39,886 nucleotides of DNA from Deltaproteobacteria bacterium. GTDB lineage: Bacteria > Desulfobacterota > Syntrophia > Syntrophales > JAFGIO01. Made by a program: the position numbers and the translations under genes. The notes below the pieces were generated by a model, which searched no databases, had not been told where the DNA came from, and was given only the letters and a program-made list of their open reading frames with translations. Shown in pieces: positions 15,541-22,702 of the stretch; position 1 is the stretch's first letter; each line of letters opens with the position of its first letter. The stretch spans positions 1 to 39,886 of the forward strand of contig JAFGIO010000271.1 of NCBI GenBank assembly GCA_016929555.1, written 5' to 3'.

Positions 15541-16725
15541 TCAGCTTCCCCTGCCCGGCGGCACGAGATCGATGACGGTGATCTCCGGCGGCGCCAGGAA
15601 GCGCATGGGAGGCCCCCAGGTCCCCGTTCCCCGGCTCACGTACAGGGCGCCGTGGCCGGGCAGGCGGAAAAATCCGGTGTGGTAGGGAAAGAACAGCCGC
15701 GTGATCAGGCTGAAGGGGAAGATCTGCCCCTTGTGGGTATGCCCCGAAAGCTGCAGATCGAAGGCGCCCAGGCTCTCTTTCCGGAGAATGGGCTGGTGTT
15801 TGAGCAGAATCGTGAAGTGCTGCCGGGGCAGGCCATCGAGGATTTCCCGTTCCGGAGGCGACCCCCTCAGGCCGAAGTCCCGCCCCGTCGGATCATCGAC
15901 GCCGGCGATATTGACCAACCCCGCCACGGTCATCCCTTCCCCCCGCAGGACGGTGAACCCCGCCTGGCGCGTGAAGGCCAGCGCCTGGGGCAGGCCGGCG
16001 TAGAATTCGTGATTCCCCGTGACGGCGTACTTGCCGTATCTCGGCGCCACTTCCCGAAGCACCTCCCCCAGATTCCGGAGGCTGTCAATCTGGCCGTCGA
16101 CCAGATCCCCCGTTGACAGAAGGATATCCGGCTGCGCCTTCCGGACGGTCTCGACGATGTTCCGCAGGCGTTCTTCTCCGACGATAAGCCCCACATGGAC
16201 GTCGGAGATCTGGACCAGCCGGATTCTTTCAACCGCGGCAGGGATCTTCGGGCTTTCCAGGACGATCCGCTCCGTCCGGATCTGTATCGCCTCGTAGGCG
16301 GCATAGGCGGCAATCCCCAGGGAACAGACCAGCGGCAGGATCAGGGCCGTCAAGGGCGACGGCAGCAGTGGGGTGAAGTCCCTCTGCAGAGCATACGCGG
16401 CACCGGACAGGATCAGTCGGTAGAGATCCAGGCAGAGGGAGACGGAAAAGAAGAGAAAAAGCACCCCCATCCACAGATAGCCGACCCAGGAACAGAGGCA
16501 GGCCGGCATCTCGAAGCCGTATCTTTCGGCGAAACGGACAATGATCGGCGCCATCATCAACAGCAGGAGCGAGAGGATAAGCGCCGTCGCCTGGAGCTTC
16601 GACGGATGAAGGGCCGCCCGGATCTTGAGATAGGCGTAAGAATGAACGCCGCCGTAAATGAGAAAGAAGACCAGCAGAAACAGGACCATGGCAAGCAGTC
16701 GGGACATTGTGCGTTCTAACCCCAT
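15541..16725 (-). CDS. Membrane-anchored metallophosphoesterase, 394 aa
   Basis: About four hydrophobic segments occupy residues 5-140. A calcineurin-like phosphoesterase domain follows, with motifs in order: ISDVHVG (DxH), STGDLVDG (GDxxD), GNHEFY (GNHE), LLKHQP and SGHTHKGQ (GHxH). This is the YkuE/YaeI-like arrangement; relatives act on lipid-linked or cyclic phosphodiesters, substrate here unknown. The start at 16725 overlaps the end of the CoA-transferase beta gene by 10 bases; a second ATG six codons on (16707) is possible and neither has a clear ribosome-binding site. It is the last gene of the five-gene operon. Confidence 0.85.
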   Translation of the reverse strand: MGLERTMSRLLAMVLFLLVFFLIYGGVHSYAYLKIRAALHPSKLQATALILSLLLLMMAPIIVRFAERYGFEMPACLCSWVGYLWMGVLFLFFSVSLCLDLYRLILSGAAYALQRDFTPLLPSPLTALILPLVCSLGIAAYAAYEAIQIRTERIVLESPKIPAAVERIRLVQISDVHVGLIVGEERLRNIVETVRKAQPDILLSTGDLVDGQIDSLRNLGEVLREVAPRYGKYAVTGNHEFYAGLPQALAFTRQAGFTVLRGEGMTVAGLVNIAGVDDPTGRDFGLRGSPPEREILDGLPRQHFTILLKHQPILRKESLGAFDLQLSGHTHKGQIFPFSLITRLFFPYHTGFFRLPGHGALYVSRGTGTWGPPMRFLAPPEITVIDLVPPGRGS

Positions 16726-17453
16726 AGCATTTCGGCAAAAAGACGATAGATCCGCTTCATCCGGTCGCGGACCTCGGTTCTCAGAAGGGCCAGCTCAAGG
16801 TCCGCCGGGGGCGCCATTTCGGGAATATCCCGACCCTCGATGCCCAGGTCGAAGCCCGTGTTCCCGACCACGCTGCCCAGCGATACGCCCGGCAGGAGGC
16901 TTTCCAGAACGATGCGCTTGCGTTCCCCGTCGAACCGCATGACGCACAGGGGGGTCACGGCATGGCTCATGCCGCCCCGCCGCCAGGGGGAAGGGACCCC
17001 TTCGTCGAAGGCCGCGGCATTGACGAAATCGACCCTGGGAACGAAGACCCGCCGGTCGTGGTTCATGGAGAAAAGGATGGTCCGCCCGCTGAGGGCGTAG
17101 AGCATGTTGGAACCGGCGCCGCCGGGAAGCCGGAGGTCGGGCTTCGCATAGTCGCCGATCGCCGAAAGATTGATGCTCCCGCATTGGTCGATCTGGATGC
17201 CCGAGAGAAAGAAGACATCCACCTTCCCCCTCTGGGCGAGGCCGAAGAGTTCGTAGAGCCCGTCGGAGATGCGGCTATCGGGATCGCCGTATATCAGGGG
17301 AACGATGTCAGGCCCGTGGGTGCGGCAGGCCAGGAGGCAGCCGGCGGCCGGCACCGGCGACAGGGTGCCCGTGGCCACCGTTTCGCCGTTTCGGAGGAGC
17401 CGGGAAACGGCGACGATCATCATTTCCAGGGGGTGGATCTCTTTACTTACCAT
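16716..17453 (-). CDS. CoA-transferase beta-subunit family protein, 245 aa
   Basis: Class I CoA-transferase (PF01144-type) second subunit: VATGTLSPVPAAGCLLA near the N-terminus, SGIQIDQCGSINLSAIGDY followed by LPGGAGS in the centre, and a C-terminal RDRMKRIYRLF helix. The classical catalytic Glu motif is not obvious, as in the IpdB-like branch whose members act as ring-cleaving hydrolases on CoA esters rather than transferases; so the reaction is open. The start at 17453 overlaps the alpha gene's end by 11 bases, implying translational coupling. The roughly 80 residues of frame upstream of this start are a shadow of alpha. Confidence 0.8.
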   Translation of the reverse strand: MVSKEIHPLEMMIVAVSRLLRNGETVATGTLSPVPAAGCLLACRTHGPDIVPLIYGDPDSRISDGLYELFGLAQRGKVDVFFLSGIQIDQCGSINLSAIGDYAKPDLRLPGGAGSNMLYALSGRTILFSMNHDRRVFVPRVDFVNAAAFDEGVPSPWRRGGMSHAVTPLCVMRFDGERKRIVLESLLPGVSLGSVVGNTGFDLGIEGRDIPEMAPPADLELALLRTEVRDRMKRIYRLFAEMLWG

Positions 17454-18297
17454 AGCCCGCGAACCCCACTTTCCGGAGATAGGCGCTATGGTCCTCCGGT
17501 TCGAAGATGTAATGATCGAGGTAGCCCCGGAAGGCCGCCTCGTCCTTCGCGGCCGCGAGATATGTCCGGATATGCTCTCCGTCCACGGGATAACGTCCGG
17601 GGCACGCCGTTGGATGGGCACCGCCTGAAGCCTGGACCACCGCGTCGACATGGAGAGGCGCCACATAGACCTCCTGCAGGCCGGGAAGGACCTCATCGGG
17701 TTCCAGGATCTCCTCGACGACGGCGATGGTCGTACGCGCCGCCATGGCCAGCAGCCGGTCCTCGCGCGAGGAAACCGTCGTAAGGCCGCCGAAACGGTCG
17801 CCCTTCAGCGCGTGCACTACGGCCACATCGGGGATGATCGGCGGCACCACCACGTATTCCTTCCCGGAATAGGGGTCCCGGACGGTCCTGAGATCGTCTC
17901 GGATCTTCATGTAATCGGACCCCAAAAAGCCGATCACGGGAATGAAGGGCAGGTTCTGGGCCCCAGCCTGGAGCCCCAGCAGCAGGGCGGGTCAGATCGT
18001 CTCCCGGAGCCGGAGATCGCCGCGCTCCGCTTTGCGCCGGAAATTCGGGGCCAGGCCGAACTCGTCCATGACGATCTGGGGAAACTGAACCGTCTCCACG
18101 CACCCGGCCCCGATGAGCAGATCGGCCACGTAGCCTCCCGTCAGAACCGGCGTCAGGGTGAGCCCCCGGACGCCCCGGCGGATGATTTCCCTCACGACGG
18201 GCATGGGATTCATGGCCATGCCGGCGCCGACGCCCAGATGGCTGCCATCCTGAACGAAACGGGCCGCCTCGGCCGCGCTCATGCGCTTGTCTTTCAT
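17443..18297 (-). CDS. CoA-transferase alpha-subunit family protein interrupted by one in-frame TGA
   Basis: Codons 1-101 (18297-17995) and the rest (17991-17443) are in the same frame, separated only by TGA at 17994-17992. Read through, the 284-residue product is the normal length for an alpha subunit: GVGAGMAMNPMPVVREI, QFPQIVMDEFGLAPNF, then ETI-(TGA)-PALLLGLQAGAQNLPF, GFLGSDY and a long C-terminal half. Both halves are otherwise intact, and upstream and downstream genes are tightly coupled. Explanations are a recent nonsense mutation, a sequencing error, or UGA recoding as selenocysteine: a stable hairpin lies 12 bases downstream. The first is the default; the others are testable. Confidence 0.6.
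17956..17979 (-). promoter_or_regulatory. Hairpin downstream of the in-frame TGA (SECIS-like?)
   Basis: In the transcript CUGGGGCUCC pairs with GGGGCCCAG (nine pairs, one bulged G, one G-U) around the loop AGGCU. The stem begins 12 bases and the loop 22 bases after UGA; the loop has G at position 2. These values fall in the range described for bacterial SECIS elements, but GC-rich coding sequence often forms such hairpins by chance. Confidence 0.3.
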
Positions 18298-18311
18298 CTT
18301 TCAAAACCGCC

Positions 18312-18842
18312 TTAGAGAAGCCCCTTGAGTTCCGTGGAGAAAACCTCGTAGGCCCTGCCGTCGAAGAGCACGAAGCGGATCAGCTCGATGTCGCTGTGCT
18401 CATGAAGGTAATCGATCGCCGCCGTCAGCGCGATCCTGGCCGCTTCCTCCAGGGGATAGCCGTAGACGCCCGTGCTGATCGCCGGGAAGGCGACGCTCTT
18501 GAGGCCTTTCGCCGAGGCGAGCTTCAGGCTTTCGACATGGGCGCTACGGAGCAGGGCCGCCTCGTTTCTCGCGCCGCCGCGGTAGATGGGGCCCACGGTG
18601 TGGATGACATGTTTCGCCTTGAGATTGCCCCCCGTGGTGATGACGGCCTGACCCGTCGGGCATCCCCCGATCTTCCGGCACTCCGCCATGATCGCCGGGC
18701 CGCCGGCCCTGTGGATGGCGCCGTCCACCCCGGCTCCCCCGGCAAGCCTTTCGTTGGCGGCGTTCACGATGGCGTCCGTTGATTCCTCCGTGATGTCGCC
18801 GATGACGAGTGATAAGACGGACTTACCGATGTTGACTTCCAT
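18312..18842 (-). CDS. Macro-domain ADP-ribose-processing protein, 176 aa
   Basis: The whole protein is one macro domain of the MacroD/YmdB type: IVIGDITEE-like start (LVIGDITEESTDAIVNAAN), GGAGVDGAIHRAGG, the G-x-A-x-x-T-x-G stretch GQAVITTGGNL, VIHTVGP and AFPAISTGVYGYP. Relatives hydrolyse O-acetyl-ADP-ribose or mono-ADP-ribose. Start ATG 18842 has AGGAGG upstream, located inside the end of the phosphoglycerate mutase gene (20-base overlap). The CoA-transferase alpha gene begins 14 bases after its stop. Confidence 0.9.
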   Translation of the reverse strand: MEVNIGKSVLSLVIGDITEESTDAIVNAANERLAGGAGVDGAIHRAGGPAIMAECRKIGGCPTGQAVITTGGNLKAKHVIHTVGPIYRGGARNEAALLRSAHVESLKLASAKGLKSVAFPAISTGVYGYPLEEAARIALTAAIDYLHEHSDIELIRFVLFDGRAYEVFSTELKGLL

Positions 18843-20439
18843 GGCTCTTCCTCCTTTCCGCTACGGGGGTCCCTTCCCCGTAGACGAGCATTCGGTAGGT
18901 CTTTTCGATCCGATCCCAGTTCTCCTCGCGATCCATGGACCAGTACCTCCCGATAACGGAAACGACCCGGCCCAGACGGATGTCTTCCGAACGCTTTTCG
19001 ACGGATTCTATATAACGCGCGCCGCTTTCGGGCAGCTCCCCCCGCCGCCCGAGCATGGCGTGAATGAAGACCTCTCCGACCCCTGCCCTGCGGGCCGTCT
19101 CCATCAGTGCAAAGAGATGGTCGAGAGAGCCGTGGGAGCTGAAAAAGGAAACGATTCCCAGCAAGTGCAGGGACCGCCGGTCCCGCTTGACGGCTTCCAT
19201 GACCCCAAGAAAGGCCTCGTTGGTGAAGAACGAGCCGTCGGCAATGGCACGGTCGATCCGGACACGGTCGGCATAGATCCGCCGGCCGGCGCCGATGTGC
19301 AGATGGCCGGCCTCGGAGTTGCCCACCGTGGACGGAGGCAGTCCCACGGCCTCGCCGGCGGCGGCGAGGCGTGTATGGGGCCAGGTTCCCTTCAGCTTGT
19401 CCATCGTCGGGGTCCGGGCCTGAGCGATGAGGTTCCCCCGATCGCTCTCCCGCTCCCCCCAGCCGTCGAGGATCAAAAGCAGCACCCTGCGGTCCTTTCG
19501 CGCCTCAACCTTCCAAGCGCCTTCGATCAGCGACCGTCCCGTCATGGAATCGGGCTTCGGCAGACCCAGCAGGGCCAGGACGGTGGGGGCGACATCCGTG
19601 AGCTCCCCGCTCCCGTGCAGGGTCACACCCTCTGCCTCAGGACAGACCAGAACGAAGGGCACGGGGCTGTCCGTGTGGCCCGTATCGACGGCGCCGTCGG
19701 GATAGAGCCATCTCTCGACCGTCCCGTGATCGGCCGTGACGATGACCGAGAGGTTCTCCCGGAGGGCCTCTTCGATGACCAGACCCGCCTCCCGGTCGAC
19801 GGCCTCGACGGCCCGGATGATCGCCCCTTCGTTCTCGATATGGCCGACGACGTCGACATTGGGAAAATTGACAAAGATGAAACGTCTAGAAGAATCGTGT
19901 ATCTGGGCGACCACGGCTTCCCGGATGGCCTCGATGGACATCTCGGGGGCCTCGTCGAAGAAGGCAACGTCCTTGCGGGTGGGGACGATGATCCGCTCCT
20001 CGCCCGGGAAGGGGCCGTTGCGCTTGCCGTTCAGGAAATATCCGACATGGACGGCCTTTTCCGCCTCGGTGATCTTGACCTGTCCCAGGCCGTGGCGGGA
20101 GATGACCTCGCTGAGGGTGTCCCCGATCGCCCCCTCGGAGGGAAAGGCGACCCGGACATTCAATCCCCGGTCGTATTCGATCATGGTCGCAAAGGAGAGC
20201 TGCAGCGGCTCCTGCACAGCAAAGGGCTGAAACCCCTCTTCCGTGAGGCTGCGGGTGAGTTCGATCTCCCGCTCGCCCCGGATGTTGTAAAAGATGACCC
20301 CGTCCCCCGGGGAGATCCTCCCCAGCGGACGGTCATCGGAACCGTACAGTACGAGAGGTTCCATGGTTTCGTCCTCTTCACCGGACCGGTAGGCTGCCCG
20401 TACGGCAGAAGACATGACAAAGCGATCGTCCGCCCCCAA
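18823..20439 (-). CDS. 2,3-bisphosphoglycerate-independent phosphoglycerate mutase, circularly permuted, 538 aa
   Basis: All parts of iPGM are present but in rotated order. Residues 1-300 correspond to the usual C-terminal half: GVIFYNIRGER (transferase arginines), TEAEKAVHVGYF (Lys), NVDVVGH (D196, H200), TADHG (D237, H238), HTDSPVPF (H255), LTDVAPTVL and GRSLI. After a linker (about 303-318) the usual N-terminus follows: LLLILDGWGE (D325), VGNSEAGH (S375), SFFSSHGSLDH, GRYWSMDRE. The break falls in the transferase domain, after YGEGTPV and before SSAVRAAYRSGE. The usual LDGRD segment reads LGRRG, so one active-site Asp seems lost. TTG 20439 is chosen (AAAGGAG 8 bases upstream); ATG 20415 is the alternative. 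It overlaps the macro gene by 20 bases and leads the five-gene operon. Confidence 0.85.
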   Translation of the reverse strand: MGADDRFVMSSAVRAAYRSGEEDETMEPLVLYGSDDRPLGRISPGDGVIFYNIRGEREIELTRSLTEEGFQPFAVQEPLQLSFATMIEYDRGLNVRVAFPSEGAIGDTLSEVISRHGLGQVKITEAEKAVHVGYFLNGKRNGPFPGEERIIVPTRKDVAFFDEAPEMSIEAIREAVVAQIHDSSRRFIFVNFPNVDVVGHIENEGAIIRAVEAVDREAGLVIEEALRENLSVIVTADHGTVERWLYPDGAVDTGHTDSPVPFVLVCPEAEGVTLHGSGELTDVAPTVLALLGLPKPDSMTGRSLIEGAWKVEARKDRRVLLLILDGWGERESDRGNLIAQARTPTMDKLKGTWPHTRLAAAGEAVGLPPSTVGNSEAGHLHIGAGRRIYADRVRIDRAIADGSFFTNEAFLGVMEAVKRDRRSLHLLGIVSFFSSHGSLDHLFALMETARRAGVGEVFIHAMLGRRGELPESGARYIESVEKRSEDIRLGRVVSVIGRYWSMDREENWDRIEKTYRMLVYGEGTPVAERRKSHGSQHR

Positions 20440-20575
20440 TGTTGTTTCTCCTTTTCCGAAAACCTCTCCACATTGAAAAACCATGTGGACGGGTTTGAAA
20501 CATCTAACGGAATATCTTGAAACTGTAAAGGGAAACTTTGTACGTCCAGTCCAGGCGGGACTTAGCTTTTTTCTC

Positions 20576-20604
20576 TTGAAAATTGGGATATTAAGTGGTA
20601 TAAG
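20576..20604 (+). promoter_or_regulatory. Promoter of the 20638-22680 genes
   Basis: TTGAAA (20576-20581), a 17-base spacer and TATAAG (20599-20604). Transcription would begin near 20611, which rules out the upstream GTG at 20605 and supports ATG 20638 as the first start codon. It is divergent from the phosphoglycerate mutase gene. Confidence 0.6.
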
Positions 20605-20637
20605 GTGCCTTCGGATAAAATCGTGCGATGTGTTTTC

Positions 20638-21027
20638 ATGTTCAAGGCCAATACCGTAAAAAACCCCAACGATATCCTTCGGGAGGAGATCCTTCAGGAA
20701 CGGGCCGCCGTCCTCGGCCGCGCCGGACGAAGCGTCATGGCCACCCTGGAACAGTTGCAGGCTATCGAAGAAGGCATCGAAGCGTCCTTGGCCGGCTTCA
20801 GCAGATTCTGTGAAGGATCGGATACTGCCTGCGGCTCGGTACAAAGGCACCGGATCGTCCAGGAGATAAACGGAGAAATCCGGCGTTACAACAAGACGAG
20901 GGAACTGGCCAAGCTCAGATTCTATTACCTGATCGTGACCAGGGAAGCCCTGGGCCTGAGGAAGCATCAGCGGGTGGAGGAGATCTACAGGATCCCCCCC
21001 AGCAGGAAATATCTTCAACAGGGATGA
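20638..21027 (+). CDS. Unknown protein, 129 aa, upstream of pcm
   Basis: No family recognised. It is a soluble, mostly helical, charged protein; residues 12-70 and 80-115 look like long helices that could pack as a coiled coil or small bundle (DILREEILQERAAVLGRAG, IVQEINGEIRRYNKTREL). Its stop overlaps the pcm ATG (ATGA), indicating translational coupling, so a link to protein repair or the cell-envelope gene after pcm is possible. The predicted promoter at 20576 decides the start. Confidence 0.7.
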   Translation: MFKANTVKNPNDILREEILQERAAVLGRAGRSVMATLEQLQAIEEGIEASLAGFSRFCEGSDTACGSVQRHRIVQEINGEIRRYNKTRELAKLRFYYLIVTREALGLRKHQRVEEIYRIPPSRKYLQQG

Positions 21028-21686
21028 TGGATCGATACAAGAAACAACGGCTAAGGATGGTCGATTCCCAGATTCGGGCCAGGGGCATCATCGACGAGGG
21101 CGTGCTTCGGGCCATGGAAAAGGTTCCCAGGCACCTGTTCATCGATGAAGGTCTCTGGGATCAGGCCTACAATGACAACCCGCTCCCCATAGACGAACGG
21201 CAGACCATCTCTCAGCCTTATATCGTTGCAATCATGACGGAAGCCCTGGAGTTGAGGGATCGCGACAGGGTCCTGGAGATCGGAACGGGTTCGGGATACC
21301 AGACGGCCATCCTGGCGGAACTCGCCGACAGGGTCTATTCCATCGAGCGTATCGCCGCTCTGGCAACCAAGGCGAGAAAGGTTCTCGATTTCCTGAATTA
21401 TTACAATGTGGCCATCCGGGTGGGCGACGGGACTTACGGCTGGCGAGAAGAAGCTCCCTTCGAGGCGATCCTCGTCACCGCGGGCGCCCCGCACGTACCC
21501 AAGACCCTGGTGGAACAACTCGCCCCCGGCGGAAGACTGGTCATACCCGTCGGCAGCCGCCACACCCAGGATCTGGTCAAGATGACCCGCGGATCCGAAG
21601 ATCCGTCGGATATCAAGAGAGAAAACCTCGGGGGCTGCCGCTTTGTCGATCTGATCGGGGAGCACGGCTGGGAGGCTTACGTTTAG
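21024..21686 (+). CDS. pcm: Protein-L-isoaspartate O-methyltransferase, 220 aa
   Basis: Repairs age-damaged proteins by methylating L-isoaspartyl residues with S-adenosylmethionine. The N-terminal MVDSQIRARGI, PRHLFI and QTISQPYIVAIMTEAL segments are specific to PCMT, followed by the SAM-binding VLEIGTGSGYQTAIL and the post-motif APGGRLVIPVG. Full length. A second ATG one codon later (21027) is equally possible. The lysostaphin-fold lipoprotein gene follows after 19 bases, echoing the pcm-nlpD order of many proteobacteria. Confidence 0.95.
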   Translation: MMDRYKKQRLRMVDSQIRARGIIDEGVLRAMEKVPRHLFIDEGLWDQAYNDNPLPIDERQTISQPYIVAIMTEALELRDRDRVLEIGTGSGYQTAILAELADRVYSIERIAALATKARKVLDFLNYYNVAIRVGDGTYGWREEAPFEAILVTAGAPHVPKTLVEQLAPGGRLVIPVGSRHTQDLVKMTRGSEDPSDIKRENLGGCRFVDLIGEHGWEAYV

Positions 21687-21705
21687 GGTCGTCCAAAGGA
21701 TAACG

Positions 21706-22680
21706 ATGTCGGTACAGGAGAAAGGCCTTGCAATCGCCATCCTGCTATTCTTGATTTCCGCCTGTTCCGGTCCGTATCTCCGGACCGATCAGGTCAAGGG
21801 AGTCTATCATCGCATCAAGGCAGGCGAAACACTGTGGGGCATTGCCCGGGCCTATGGAACCGACGTCCTGGATCTCGCGGTGACCAACTATATCGACGAC
21901 CCGGATTACATAGAGGCGGGCGGCATCATCTTTGTCCCCAATGCGGACCGGGTGATAGAGGATACCCGCACTGCCGTCAGAGAACCCCCGGCCCGCGAGG
22001 AAAAACGGACGCAAGTTAGGGTGGAGCCCCTTCCGCCATCGCCGCCAATGATGACGCCGGATGCAGAAACGCCCCGGGCCGCACCGGCGTCGTCTCCGAA
22101 GGACAGGGTCGAAGTCGCTTCGCTCCCGCGGGGTGAAACAGCCGCGATGCCAGCCCCTCCCGGCAGGTCCGAGGCGCCCGTAAAGCCTGCCCGGGTGGGC
22201 GAGGCCTTACCCCAAAAACCGATGGAGAAACCCCCGGGGAGGGATGAAGCGGAACCGGTTTCGAAACCGAAGATACAGGAAGCGGAATCAACCGAGAAGG
22301 CAACGTCGGACGAACCCTTCATGTGGCCCGTCCAGGGAAAAGTCACCTCTCGATTCGGCAACCAGCCCAACGGGATGTACTTCAATGGCATCGACATCAT
22401 AGGCAGCGAGGGAACCCCCGTCATGGCTGCGGCAAAGGGCCGTGTAACCTTTTCCGCCTTCCTGAAGGACTATGGAGAAACGATTATCATCCAGCATGAC
22501 GGTCACTACGCAACCGTCTATGCCCATCTGGGCAGAAGGATGGTGAGGGTAAAAGATCAAATTGAAAAGGGCGAGCAGATCGCCCTGTTGGGAAAAACAG
22601 AGAAAAAAGGAGAAGCTTATCTGAACTTCGGAATCTGGTACAAAAACAAGGCAAGAAACCCCCTTCCCCTTCTGCCATGA
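21706..22680 (+). CDS. LysM / degenerate LytM (M23) lipoprotein, NlpD-like, 324 aa
   Basis: The lipobox LISAC puts the lipidated Cys at residue 20. A LysM domain follows (YHRIKAGETLWGIARAYG, about 34-78), then a proline-rich linker (about 90-200), then a peptidase M23/LytM domain (about 205-322). Zinc-ligand positions are changed: FNGIDI instead of HxGIDI and YLNFGIW instead of HxHFE-type. It is therefore predicted not to cut peptidoglycan itself but to act like NlpD/EnvC, activating amidases for daughter-cell separation. Location would be the outer membrane facing the periplasm. Confidence 0.85.
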   Translation: MSVQEKGLAIAILLFLISACSGPYLRTDQVKGVYHRIKAGETLWGIARAYGTDVLDLAVTNYIDDPDYIEAGGIIFVPNADRVIEDTRTAVREPPAREEKRTQVRVEPLPPSPPMMTPDAETPRAAPASSPKDRVEVASLPRGETAAMPAPPGRSEAPVKPARVGEALPQKPMEKPPGRDEAEPVSKPKIQEAESTEKATSDEPFMWPVQGKVTSRFGNQPNGMYFNGIDIIGSEGTPVMAAAKGRVTFSAFLKDYGETIIIQHDGHYATVYAHLGRRMVRVKDQIEKGEQIALLGKTEKKGEAYLNFGIWYKNKARNPLPLLP

Positions 22681-22702
22681 TTCAATAAGCTCAAAATACA
22701 TT

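Noticed and set aside
18688-20520. 610-codon plus-strand open frame
   Set aside because: It lies opposite the phosphoglycerate mutase and macro-domain genes, has proline/aspartate-rich composition typical of an antisense shadow, and has no motif or ribosome-binding site.
20605-20637. GTG 20605 as start of the 129-aa protein
   Set aside because: The predicted promoter's transcription start falls just after this GTG, so ATG 20638 is the first usable start.
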